Source: Ohtaekwangia koreensis (lineage in GTDB: Bacteria; Bacteroidota; Bacteroidia; Cytophagales; Cyclobacteriaceae). Taken from it: DNA of 64,000 nucleotides. Location of the stretch: NCBI RefSeq assembly GCF_900167975.1, contig NZ_FUZU01000004.1:868001-932000 (forward strand), written 5' to 3'. Position 1 is the first letter of the stretch; the number at the start of each line of letters is the position of its first letter. The notes below the pieces were generated by a model. The model searched no databases and was not told the origin of the DNA. It worked only from the letters and a program-made list of their open reading frames with translations. The position numbers and the translations under genes are program-made. Shown here one piece after another: positions 53,143 through 61,128 of this stretch.

Positions 53143-53940
53143 ATGAGAAAGATGTACGCAACTTGCTGCGTGGCTATTCTATTTGCCGCGCTTTCTTGTC
53201 AGGAACAAGAAGAAGCAAAAAATGAAGTTTCACCTAAAATTGTTGAACAACTAAATGCCGCAGGTTTTGACACCAGTGAAGGATTGTCAAAACTAAGTGA
53301 TGGCACTTATCTTGTTGAAGGTGATATCAAGTTAACAGAAGCCCAGATCTCCAAACTCGATGGTGCCGTGAACCTCAGTCCTGGTGCAGATGAAGAACAC
53401 TACCGCACAACAAACCTGGTAACCAGTACACCCCGTACTATATATGTATACCTGGATGCTGGTTTCGGTACCTATATGCGAAATTCTTTTAACACAGCGT
53501 TGAGCCGCTACAACGCGCTTGGTCTTACGTTGAACTTCCAATCTACTACCAATGCCTCTGCTGCTGACATCCAGATTTTGTCATTCTATGAAAATAGCAA
53601 TACACTGGGTTTCAGTGCCGGCTTCCCTACCGGTGGCGATCCTGCAAGTCCAATTCAATTGAACACATATTACTATAACAACACATCACAACGTGCTGAT
53701 GCTGCTACGGTAATTGCGCATGAGATTGGTCATGCTATCGGGTTTCGTCATACAGACTATATGAGACGCAGATATAGCTGTGGCTCTGGCGGCACCGAAG
53801 GTACTGCTGGTGTTGGTGCTGTTTATATTCCAGGTACACCAACAGGTCCATCTGCTAATTCATGGATGCTGGCATGTTCCAACGGTACCGATCGTCCGTT
53901 TACTTCAGCCGATCAAACTGCTTTGACAACTGTATACTAG
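53143..53940 (+). CDS. M57-type HEIGH zinc metalloprotease, lipoprotein
   Basis: 265 residues from ATG 53143 (MRKMYATCCVAILFAALSC); an upstream TTG would place charged residues before the signal. Lipobox AALSC (C19). The active site is ATVIAHEIGHAIGFRHTD with zinc ligands His193, His197 and His203 and catalytic Glu194. N-terminal KLSDGTYLVEGDI and LTEAQISKL match the 'dual-action HEIGH' metallopeptidase family common in Bacteroidota. Short, single-domain, extracytoplasmic. Strong terminator follows at 53955. Divergent from the S8 protease across about 110 bases. Confidence 0.92.
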   Translation: MRKMYATCCVAILFAALSCQEQEEAKNEVSPKIVEQLNAAGFDTSEGLSKLSDGTYLVEGDIKLTEAQISKLDGAVNLSPGADEEHYRTTNLVTSTPRTIYVYLDAGFGTYMRNSFNTALSRYNALGLTLNFQSTTNASAADIQILSFYENSNTLGFSAGFPTGGDPASPIQLNTYYYNNTSQRADAATVIAHEIGHAIGFRHTDYMRRRYSCGSGGTEGTAGVGAVYIPGTPTGPSANSWMLACSNGTDRPFTSADQTALTTVY

Positions 53941-53954
53941 ATTAATAAGTGCTT

Positions 53955-53994
53955 AAAACTGCCGCGGTCTTCACGGGATCGTGGCAGTTTTTTT
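53955..53994 (+). terminator. Rho-independent terminator after the M57 protease
   Basis: AAAACTGCC pairs perfectly with GGCAGTTTT, with further CG and TC/GA pairs inside around TTCACG, then a T-run. It starts 14 bases after the stop codon. Confidence 0.92.
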
Positions 53995-54076
53995 AAGATC
54001 CTTTCGTCTTTGTAGTGTATGCTATAGTACCAGTATATATTCCAGAAAAACCACTCTTGAAAAAAATTCATACCTC

Positions 54077-54091
54077 CGATTTTCAAAATCG
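54077..54091. promoter_or_regulatory. Small palindrome upstream of tetR-type gene
   Basis: CGATTTT-C-AAAATCG is a perfect 15-bp dyad about 146 bases upstream of the TetR start. Its CGATTTT arm also occurs in the larger palindrome after the gene (54856-54882). An autoregulatory operator is possible but unproven. Confidence 0.3.
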
Positions 54092-54237
54092 TCCACGCCA
54101 TAGTCACATAGTCATTATAAAGCCATTAAAAAATGACTTTATAAATAGATTCTTAAGAAAGAATACTGACTGATTACTTGGATTTGATTTTTTTGATGTA
54201 TTTTTGGACTGAAAAACGGATAGAGTCTAAAATTTTA

Positions 54238-54840
54238 ATGAGCCAGTCTCTGCACATGACGAAAGATGAAGCGATACGCGTTGAGGTGTTGAAAGCGGCG
54301 CGTGCACTTTTCCAGCGGTTTGGTTTATTTAAAACCACGATGGAGGACATCGCGAAAGCCACTGGTAAGGGAAAAAGTACACTTTACTACTACTACGCGA
54401 GCAAAGACGAAATCTTTGACGCTGTGATCAGTGAGGACATGGAAGAAGTAATAAACCTCGTCACGATTGCCGTAGATAAGGTGTCGTCCGCTGAAGATAA
54501 ACTCAAAGCTTTTACTTCTATAAGAATTAAATTATTAAATCAGAAAGCGAATTTATATAGTATCATTTTCGGTGAGATATCCGAAAATCCAAACCTTATC
54601 AGGAAACTCAAAAAGAAATACGAGAACAGAGAACTTGAAACCTTGAAGGATATCTTGTCGTATGGCGTACAGACCAAGGAGTTCAAAATTGAAGATGGAG
54701 ACCTTGACGACCTTGCATACGTGATGCTCTGCGCATTTCGCGGAATTGAGATGGGAATATTTGAAGATAACCGCATCAAGAAAATAGGTGATCGCATGGA
54801 TATAATTCTTGATCTATTAATTCACGGTTTCAAAAAATAA
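54238..54840 (+). CDS. TetR/AcrR family transcriptional regulator
   Basis: 200 residues from ATG 54238 (MSQSLHMTKDEAIR); the longer in-frame leader is hydrophobic and unlike the family. HTH at ~30-62: LFKTTMEDIAKATGKGKSTLYYYYASKDEIFDAVI. The ligand domain is helical with no recognisable subfamily motif. A 12-bp palindrome begins 16 bases after its stop. The downstream plus-strand genes are the acyl-carrier-like/LpxR group, so control of lipid genes is possible (inference). Confidence 0.92.
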   Translation: MSQSLHMTKDEAIRVEVLKAARALFQRFGLFKTTMEDIAKATGKGKSTLYYYYASKDEIFDAVISEDMEEVINLVTIAVDKVSSAEDKLKAFTSIRIKLLNQKANLYSIIFGEISENPNLIRKLKKKYENRELETLKDILSYGVQTKEFKIEDGDLDDLAYVMLCAFRGIEMGIFEDNRIKKIGDRMDIILDLLIHGFKK

Positions 54841-54855
54841 TTTTTTTGGACAATA

Positions 54856-54882
54856 ATCGACCAAAATACGATTTTGGTCGAT
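54856..54882. repeat. Perfect 12-bp inverted repeat downstream of the TetR gene
   Basis: ATCGACCAAAAT (54856-54867) and ATTTTGGTCGAT (54871-54882) around ACG. The size and symmetry suit a TetR-family operator; it also could form a hairpin at the end of the tetR mRNA, but no U-run follows on the plus strand. Confidence 0.6.
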
Positions 54883-55160
54883 AAATCAAAATAGTGAATC
54901 TATACCTGACATGGTCTTTTAACCGTGCAAGAGACTATATCAGTGAAAGGCAAGATGTATATGAGCACGAGCTGAAAGTCTTGCAAAGGCGTTTACATTA
55001 TATAGGCAGTGTTTGCTTGTTACCAGAATACTTATACTTCCTAAATCTGCTCTGTAATCGTTTTCGTAAAAGTGGTAAAGCGGTTGCCTGTTTATATGCT
55101 TCATTGATTAAACTAAAAAATAATTCACATCTGTGACACTTTTTTGAACGATTAGGGGTT

Positions 55161-55221
55161 AGGACTCGGCACCGGTATATATAGAGGTTTAGGGGTGTTT
55201 CTTTTACCGGTTGCCAGTCCT
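55161..55221 (+). ncRNA. Candidate structured RNA: long stem-loop
   Basis: AGGACT, GGC and ACCGGTA (55161-55177) pair with TACCGGT, GCC and AGTCCT (55205-55221) with two single-base bulges, giving a ~16-bp stem and a 27-base loop. It lies in a gene-free stretch 170 bases before the acyl-carrier-like gene. Leader element, small RNA or mobile repeat are all open. Confidence 0.35.
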
Positions 55222-55279
55222 TTATAAAAAAGAGCATTCTACTATAGATGAAGGATTTGTGAAGTTGATTAGCGGGTAT

Positions 55280-55319
55280 ACCGGTTGCAGCTGAGATGGG
55301 GTATGTCACTGCAGCCGGT
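55280..55319 (+). promoter_or_regulatory. Second stem-loop ahead of the acyl-carrier-like gene
   Basis: ACCGGTTGCAG (55280-55290) pairs with CTGCAGCCGGT (55309-55319), one G-U wobble, with an 18-base loop. It is 71 bases before the start codon of the acyl-carrier-like gene. It repeats the ACCGGT theme of the preceding stem-loop. Confidence 0.35.
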
Positions 55320-55390
55320 GATATCTGATAAAAGAATCACGAAGTACAATATAAAATATACCAATACGTCTAGCGTGATAAAACTTTAGC

Positions 55391-55648
55391 ATGAAAAATT
55401 TATTTTACTATCAAAACCTGAACAGAATCAAAGCGGTACTGTCACTTTATGGAATCGCTTCTGCGCGCGTTAAGCCTGAGACAGATCTGGTTCATGATCT
55501 TGGATTCCGTAATCTTGAAATGCTTTCATTGATGCTTGAGATCGAAGAAGCACTTCACGCAGAGTCGCTGTTCGATGGGCCCGATGGAATGAAAACGATC
55601 GATGATATACTTCTCAACATTGAGAAGAAGCACCTGGTGCCCGCATAA
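55391..55648 (+). CDS. Acyl-carrier-protein-like protein lacking the phosphopantetheine serine
   Basis: 85 residues. Length, helix pattern and motifs match ACP: RIKAVLSLYGIASARVKPETDLVHDLGF, LMLEIEEAL, and MKTIDDILLNIEKK. In ACPs the loop reads DLGxDSL with the Ser carrying phosphopantetheine; here it is DLGFRNL, with Asn41 at the Ser position and Arg for the Asp. It should therefore not be charged with an acyl chain. A structural or regulatory role, or a partner of the neighbouring lipid enzyme, is possible. 11 bases before the LpxR-like gene. Confidence 0.75.
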   Translation: MKNLFYYQNLNRIKAVLSLYGIASARVKPETDLVHDLGFRNLEMLSLMLEIEEALHAESLFDGPDGMKTIDDILLNIEKKHLVPA

Positions 55649-55659
55649 CGATTGTATAT

Positions 55660-56638
55660 ATGCGTTCGTTTGTATTCGTGCTGATGCTTCTTTCTGCCGC
55701 CGCTATAGCGCAGCAGCAGCCGGTACAAATGTTCAGACTATATGAGGAGAATGATCTGTTTACTCCTAACAGTACAGACAGAGGCTATACTAACGGGGCG
55801 CGTCTCGATTTTTTCTATAGGAGGCCACAACCAGGGAAATCAATCTTTAACAGCTTCCTTAAAGGCTGGCGACAACAGTGTCAATACCTATAGCTGGAGT
55901 GTCATGCAGACCATGTATACTCCGGAAAACATTTCAACCACTAGTCCAGATCCATTTGACTATCCATATTCCAGTGCACTGTTCATAAGCAGTGCGCTGC
56001 ACTCGGCAAACCCTGTGAGGAAATATATACTTCAAACCGAGTGGATCGCAGGTGTGATGGGTAAATACGCTTTCGGCGAGCAGATTCAATCCTTTGTTCA
56101 CAACCATACCAACAGCCCGAAACCCATGGGCTGGGATCATCAATTGTCACCAGCACTTCTGATCAATCTGAATTTACGATTTGAGAAATCGCTTGTTCAG
56201 AAAAAATTCATTGAGATACTATACGGAAGCGATGTATATATCGGGACTTTACAAGATGGTGTTAAATTTCATTCGACCTTTCGTATTGGAAAAATGGCTT
56301 CATACTTTTCAGGATATATCGAGCAGTATTCATCATTCAACAATACTCCCAGACTCAAATCATACTTTACCGTTCGCCCTGCTTTCGATATTGTACTTCA
56401 CAATACGATGATCGAAGGCAACGTCTTCAAGCGTGGTATATTTACCAGTGATAGTCAGGAGAAAAACATCCCGGTTCCGAAACCTGTTGTGAATCGGTTT
56501 CTAAAGTCAATAGATATAGGATATGTTATCGCTTATCGAGGCGTTGGTGCGTCCTTCACCTACAAACTATCATCTTCAGACATTCATAATCTACCGGCAC
56601 ACGCAGTAGGAAATATCTCTATTTACATTTTACCGTAA
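55660..56638 (+). pseudogene. LpxR-type lipid A 3-O-deacylase (DUF2219) with a frameshift
   Basis: Two overlapping frames join into one ~325-residue outer-membrane protein. The first (55660-55893) carries the signal peptide (FVLMLLSAAAIAQQ) and RLYEENDLFTPNSTDRGYTNG with the END motif of LpxR enzymes. The second continues with NTYSWSVMQTMYTPENI, GEQIQSFVHNHTNSPKPMGWDHQL (His of the active site) and the barrel strands to YILP. The switch is one base near 55858-55866 (CTTAAAGGC). Both halves are otherwise intact, so a recent mutation, assembly error or +1 recoding are possible. LpxR removes the 3'-acyloxyacyl group of lipid A. Confidence 0.75.
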
Positions 56639-56827
56639 CCTAAATTTCAAAAAAATCGTAGACAAATTATAGTAATATATAATTACAACATGTGGCGAAA
56701 GTTGGTGGGGCCGATCTTTTTATAAGTATAGGAACGGTTTTTTATAGCTACAACTTCGATCATCTCAGTTTGCATATCCCCAGCTTACTCAATCTTAAAA
56801 TTATTTTAACCCTGAATATATTCTGAC

Positions 56828-57616
56828 ATGCGTCTTCTCTTTTTTAGTTTAATTTTTATTCTAACCGATTGCTCTTTGTTTGAATACCATCCCTATGAAG
56901 TAATCGTTCCCGATGACGAGCAGGATCTGAATGCAAAAGCTATTCAAACGATTCAAGCTACTGTTCCACAAAAGGATACCATGACGCTTATACTCATGGG
57001 AGACACGCAACGATTCTACGATGACGTTGACGATTTTGTAGCAAGCGCTAATACATACGCTGCAGATTTCGTGGTACTGAACGGTGACATTACTGATTTT
57101 GGAATCAACGATGAGTTCCATTGGGTTCATGACATCATGAAAAAATTAAACAAGCCTTACCTGGCGGTGATCGGGAATCATGATGTATCGGGGAACGGCG
57201 AGCTCATATTTAAAAAAATGTATGGCCCCCTGAACTATTCATTTATTAAAAACGGATTCAAGTTTATTTTTCTGAACACAAACTCCCGTGAATATAGATT
57301 TAACGGACACGTACCGGATACAACATGGCTTAAAGATCAATTGAATGGTGACGACTTCAGTCATGGCGTTGTTTCATCGCACGTCCCTCCTTTTGACAAT
57401 GATTTTGATCCAGCGTTGGAGAATGCCTATGCCAGGATATTACGGCACTCGAACAAAGTAAATGTGTCGCTGCATGGTCATTTGCACAGTTACTCAAATT
57501 CACAACCATACGATGATGGTATTCAATATATAGTATCAACCAGTATGGATCAGCGTATGTACCTGATCTTAAAATTATGGAGCGATAAATTCAGCGTGAA
57601 GGAGGTTTATTACTAG
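56828..57616 (+). CDS. Calcineurin-like metallophosphoesterase, lipoprotein
   Basis: 262 residues. Short signal with lipobox ILTDC (C15), so extracytoplasmic. Complete metallophosphoesterase motif series: LILMGDTQ, VVLNGDITDFG, AVIGNHDVSG, VVSSHVPPFDN and SLHGHLHSYSN. Could hydrolyse a phosphate ester of a lipid or nucleotide; the neighbouring LpxR-like gene hints at lipid A, but this is inference. One base before the next gene, which is thus co-transcribed. Confidence 0.9.
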   Translation: MRLLFFSLIFILTDCSLFEYHPYEVIVPDDEQDLNAKAIQTIQATVPQKDTMTLILMGDTQRFYDDVDDFVASANTYAADFVVLNGDITDFGINDEFHWVHDIMKKLNKPYLAVIGNHDVSGNGELIFKKMYGPLNYSFIKNGFKFIFLNTNSREYRFNGHVPDTTWLKDQLNGDDFSHGVVSSHVPPFDNDFDPALENAYARILRHSNKVNVSLHGHLHSYSNSQPYDDGIQYIVSTSMDQRMYLILKLWSDKFSVKEVYY

Positions 57617-57617
57617 T

Positions 57618-58226
57618 ATGAAAAAGAATTACAAATTATTCACAATAGCTATAGCATTATTTTATTTTGTTACCGGCATAACCCTGGCACAAGATAGCAC
57701 GGCTATCAAGCCGAGGCCCAAATGGTATATTCCTGATGCACTGGATCTGCAATACGCAGGGAGCATTGGTTTTTTATCTGCCGGAGCGGGATACGATATC
57801 ATTCATAAGAAAGCGAGCATTGATATACTCTTTGGTTATCTACCCAGAGCGATTGGTGGAAATGATATATCCACAATCACTTTAAAATTCACAGCACTTC
57901 CCTGGAAGATACGAGCCGGAGACAATACAACTATTTACCCCATCACGGTCGGTACATTTTTCAGTTATACCATGGGGGAGAAATATAGTTCTGATTTGCC
58001 TTCCTGGTACCCAGATGGATATTACTGGTGGAGTGAGGCAGTACGTGTAAATATATTTATAGGAGGTAAAGTCCGCCATAAGTTCTCGAAAAATATATGG
58101 GAGGCTTACTACGAAGTCGGCACCAACGAATTGAAACTGGTAAGCTACGTTCAGAACACCGGGTATCTTACCGTTTGGGATATACTCCATGCCGGTGCAG
58201 GCGTCCGCTTCTACCTGAACCCATAA
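57618..58226 (+). CDS. Hypothetical envelope protein, likely small beta-barrel
   Basis: 202 residues, signal peptide ~1-25 (TGITLAQ). Alternating amphipathic strands with many aromatics (IDILFGYLPRAIGG, VRVNIFIGGKVRHKF, GAGVRFYLNP) and a C-terminal pattern usual for outer-membrane barrels. No named family recognised. It directly follows the metallophosphoesterase gene. 30 bases separate its stop from the convergent lipid operon. Confidence 0.75.
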   Translation: MKKNYKLFTIAIALFYFVTGITLAQDSTAIKPRPKWYIPDALDLQYAGSIGFLSAGAGYDIIHKKASIDILFGYLPRAIGGNDISTITLKFTALPWKIRAGDNTTIYPITVGTFFSYTMGEKYSSDLPSWYPDGYYWWSEAVRVNIFIGGKVRHKFSKNIWEAYYEVGTNELKLVSYVQNTGYLTVWDILHAGAGVRFYLNP

Positions 58227-58256
58227 GTACGAGACATCGATAAACAGAAAAGTTAT

Positions 58257-59204
58257 CTACGAAATAGTATTTCTATAGCGCTCGATCAGTCCGCTAATTT
58301 TTTTGTTTTTGGTCAAGAGATTGTACCCGGCAATCCCAAGCGCGGCTGTTAGTATACCTGCGAGAACATCAAGAACATAGTGATGCCCGGTATATACAGC
58401 TGCAAACCAGATCCCTACCGTAATAGTGACGAACACTATATTAATCCATCCTAACCTGTACTTTAATCCTACATAAGTAACAATGAGCGGATAGGCAGAA
58501 TGCAACGATGGCATTGCTGCAAATACATTCGAGCCTTTGGCATAGAGTGAGGTAAATATATTAATGCCAAAGAATTGATCGAAACGCACCAAGCCGGCTG
58601 TATTTCCGGGAGTGCCTGCATGAAATTCAAAACCGAATTGGTGTACATACCAGGGTGGTGCCGCAGGGTATATATAGTAAACGACAAATCCCAGTAGGTT
58701 TACCAGGAGAAAGGTAAGTGCAAATTCGAGGAACTGACCTTTGTCTTTGTAGAACAGATAGCCAGCAAATGCCAATGGAACAGGAATCCAGCAGAGATAA
58801 AATATACCTGTCATCACATCTACAAAAGTATAACTATGCTGCAGCCAGAACTCGTTAGGTGTAAGGGTAATGTTGTCTTGTAGTATACCAAAAATGTTTT
58901 TCTCGGCATCGTACAAACTTTTAATATGAACAGGATTGAAAGCATAGTTTGGAAATGCTTTCATATAGTCGTAGATAATCCAGTAAACAATAAAGATCGA
59001 GAAGCCCAGAATGAATTTACGCGTAACAGAAGACGCCAGGTAAAGCGTACTGAACAATGCGATTAAGAAGAGCTGATCGGTTTTAAAACCAATTAGACCC
59101 CACGATACCAAAAGATATATAGCGGAAGCAACACACGCTACCAGCACATGTCGAAGGGTAAAATTAAACATGGACTGGTCCAGGTATTTCGTATTATTTC
59201 TCAA
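58257..59204 (-). CDS. Inositol phosphorylceramide synthase-like PAP2 protein
   Basis: 315 residues with about six or more membrane helices. Transfers phosphoinositol from phosphatidylinositol to ceramide in related proteins (AUR1/PAP2 superfamily). Motifs: YPAAPPWYV (179-187), MPSLHSAYP (231-239) and YTGHHYVLDVLAG (271-283) with catalytic His residues. Its start overlaps the end of the hydroxylase gene by 11 bases. It is last in an operon with a CDP-alcohol phosphatidyltransferase, which supplies the phosphoinositol donor. The general PAP2 call is firm; the IPC synthase call rests on motifs plus context. Confidence 0.85.
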   Translation of the reverse strand: MRNNTKYLDQSMFNFTLRHVLVACVASAIYLLVSWGLIGFKTDQLFLIALFSTLYLASSVTRKFILGFSIFIVYWIIYDYMKAFPNYAFNPVHIKSLYDAEKNIFGILQDNITLTPNEFWLQHSYTFVDVMTGIFYLCWIPVPLAFAGYLFYKDKGQFLEFALTFLLVNLLGFVVYYIYPAAPPWYVHQFGFEFHAGTPGNTAGLVRFDQFFGINIFTSLYAKGSNVFAAMPSLHSAYPLIVTYVGLKYRLGWINIVFVTITVGIWFAAVYTGHHYVLDVLAGILTAALGIAGYNLLTKNKKISGLIERYRNTIS

Positions 59205-59820
59205 AATCAGATCTGAATATTTTATCCCATAAAGCAGAGCTCACACCATATCCACGGTCAGGATTTGCATAGTGATGCTGCATGTGATGCTGCTTTATTT
59301 TTTTCATGATGGGATTGGTAAACGTTAAATGGTGCATGGCATAGTGTGAAATGTCATATACCAGGTATCCAAAAATAAAGGCAGCAAAAAAAGCACTCAC
59401 GTATTCATAGGGAAGCAACCAGAGGAACAGGAAATAAAAACCTGTGGCCAGTGGAATGCTTACGGAGGGAGGCATTACAAGACGAAGACGATCATTAGGA
59501 TAGTCATGATGAACTCCATGAAAAATAAAATGCATTCTTAGTCCCCATTTTGATTTCGGCACAAAATGAAAAACAAACCGGTGAAGTATATATTCTGTCA
59601 ATGTCCAAAATAACAAGCCACCCAAAAAGGTTACTATAAAGGTTGTTATATTATTGTGGGCAACGGCAAACGCTTTCCATGAAAAGTATATAATTACCGG
59701 TACAAAAATAAAAATCGGCACAGAGAAATGTACTTTGGATAATTTCTCCATCCAATCCATTTTAAACATGCGTGTGGATTCCTGTGAATTGGAAACAAAA
59801 TTCTTTTTCATAGCACTCAT
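59194..59820 (-). CDS. Fatty acid hydroxylase superfamily, probable ceramide/sphingolipid hydroxylase
   Basis: 208 residues, four membrane helices. Di-iron histidine clusters in order: HRFVFH (80-85), HGVHH (101-105), HYAMHH (159-164) and HHMQHH (178-183), as in FA2H-type enzymes; HGVHHDYPND is a strong FA2H hallmark. Expected to 2-hydroxylate the N-acyl chain of ceramide using oxygen. Start at 59820 overlaps the DUF4833 stop as ATGA. The enzyme's position next to the IPC synthase gene indicates hydroxylated inositol sphingolipids (inference). Confidence 0.88.
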   Translation of the reverse strand: MSAMKKNFVSNSQESTRMFKMDWMEKLSKVHFSVPIFIFVPVIIYFSWKAFAVAHNNITTFIVTFLGGLLFWTLTEYILHRFVFHFVPKSKWGLRMHFIFHGVHHDYPNDRLRLVMPPSVSIPLATGFYFLFLWLLPYEYVSAFFAAFIFGYLVYDISHYAMHHLTFTNPIMKKIKQHHMQHHYANPDRGYGVSSALWDKIFRSDFEK

Positions 59821-60368
59821 GGTTTAAACCGTTCTATTATTTCAGCTCCTGTATCCGGGTCTACTCCCGTCACTTCTGCACAGACTACATTTGGAAGCCA
59901 AAATGATCCGCCTTCTATTTGTAAGAAAACGCGGGAGACCTCTATATCTTTCTTGTTGATCGTTGCTATAATATGATAGCGATTGTCGCGCTTTGATTTC
60001 ACGAGGTAAAACGGAAGCTTCTTATAGGACACAAAGCGTAATTCATACTTATTGTTTCCAAGATTTTCAGTCTTCAAACCGTAAGCATAGTTACGTTGAA
60101 TAAATGAAAGCTCTTCCTTCTGCCCTTCCTCCTGATACCGGATCCAGTATGGATGCACCGGCTCGTCCTCGTCCAATAATCCCTTGTCACCAAAATTCAA
60201 TACATACATGATTGTATTTGTATTGGGCGTACGTTGTATATAGAAAAGTGTCTGCTGATCGGTCGGAGGAATCGGGAATTTTTCCTGACCTTTACAAACA
60301 CAGGTCTCATCGGGTGGAGAATAGTTTAAAGCACCAACAAAAAACAGACTGATCAGAAAATTCATCAT
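59817..60368 (-). CDS. DUF4833 family protein
   Basis: 183 residues with a short signal peptide (~1-16). Family features: TLFYIQRTPNTNTIMYVLNFGDKG, PVHPYWIRYQEEGQKEELSFIQRNYAYG, LPFYLVKSKRDNRYHI. A conserved Bacteroidota protein without an assigned reaction; its place inside the inositol-lipid operon is the main clue to function. Four bases after the phosphatidyltransferase gene and overlapping the hydroxylase gene by four. Confidence 0.82.
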   Translation of the reverse strand: MMNFLISLFFVGALNYSPPDETCVCKGQEKFPIPPTDQQTLFYIQRTPNTNTIMYVLNFGDKGLLDEDEPVHPYWIRYQEEGQKEELSFIQRNYAYGLKTENLGNNKYELRFVSYKKLPFYLVKSKRDNRYHIIATINKKDIEVSRVFLQIEGGSFWLPNVVCAEVTGVDPDTGAEIIERFKP

Positions 60369-60371
60369 GTC

Positions 60372-61124
60372 TTATTTCGATTCTTTTAATTCCAGTGAGC
60401 GCTTCGCATCACGTAATCTGTTGATTGCCGTAATGTTTGTTAGAATCGCCATCACTGTTAATGGTACAGTAAATATGGATATCGTTTCGAATACCTGGAA
60501 CGGAATACCGGGGATGAATAATTTATAATTACCTCCCACTATATTTGCCGTTATACCGCATGCAATGGCGGTTACCCCTACCGTTACAACACGTTCCGGA
60601 CGCTGCATCAATCCTCCTTTGCATTCAATGCCTAATCCTTCTGCACGCGCTCTCACATAACTTACCATCATGGAGCCGATCAATGCTATAAATGCAAACA
60701 ATGAACTCAGAAAATAATGATGCCCAATCAGGTAGTAACAGATTCCCAGGAACATAATCATCTCGCTATAGCGGTCCAGTACAGAGTCATACAATGCTCC
60801 GAATGTGGAGCTCATATTTCCCAACCTGGCAACTTGTCCGTCAAGCATATCGAATAGTCCTGCAAATAAAATCAGCCCTCCTGCCCAGCCAACATACGAC
60901 AGGTCTCCACGGTTCCCTTCCTCCACACCAATTACAAAAATAATAGCGACCCCTACATTAAGTATCAAACCGGTTGTCGTTACTGCATTGGGCGTGAAAC
61001 CGATCTTGATCAAAAACTTAACAAAAGGATTAATGACCTTATAAATGAGTTGTTGAAGTACTATACGAATCGGTTGTGATTCCATTCCTGTTTTATTTAA
61101 AGGCTTCTGCACTATATCTCCCAT
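60372..61124 (-). CDS. CDP-alcohol phosphatidyltransferase, probable phosphatidylinositol(-phosphate) synthase
   Basis: 250 residues from Met 61124, chosen because the earlier in-frame Met overlaps the preceding gene. Full family motif D92-x2-D95-G-x2-A-R100-x8-G109-x3-D113-x3-D117 in [13 protein letters not shown]...[13 protein letters not shown], then membrane helices. Couples CDP-diacylglycerol with inositol or inositol phosphate at the inner membrane. The IPC synthase and hydroxylase genes downstream make an inositol acceptor more likely than glycerol phosphate. No inositol-phosphate synthase or PIP phosphatase is in the window. Four bases after the DUF5686 gene. Confidence 0.88.
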   Translation of the reverse strand: MGDIVQKPLNKTGMESQPIRIVLQQLIYKVINPFVKFLIKIGFTPNAVTTTGLILNVGVAIIFVIGVEEGNRGDLSYVGWAGGLILFAGLFDMLDGQVARLGNMSSTFGALYDSVLDRYSEMIMFLGICYYLIGHHYFLSSLFAFIALIGSMMVSYVRARAEGLGIECKGGLMQRPERVVTVGVTAIACGITANIVGGNYKLFIPGIPFQVFETISIFTVPLTVMAILTNITAINRLRDAKRSLELKESK

Positions 61125-61128
61125 ACAA

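Larger units (their letters stand above)
54841..55390. other. 550-base stretch without a convincing gene
   Basis: Holds the perfect palindrome 54856-54882 and two stem-loops (55161-55221 and 55280-55319). An 80-codon frame beginning with GTG at 54894 and overlapping minus-strand frames do not look like real proteins. TTAGGGGT-like direct repeats are near 55152 and 55190. The likeliest content is regulatory or structured RNA upstream of the acyl-carrier-like gene. Confidence 0.55.

Noticed and set aside
54894-55136. 80-codon plus-strand frame (and overlapping minus-strand frame to 55309)
   Set aside because: No family likeness, non-ATG start and overlap with stem-loop elements; composition not protein-like.
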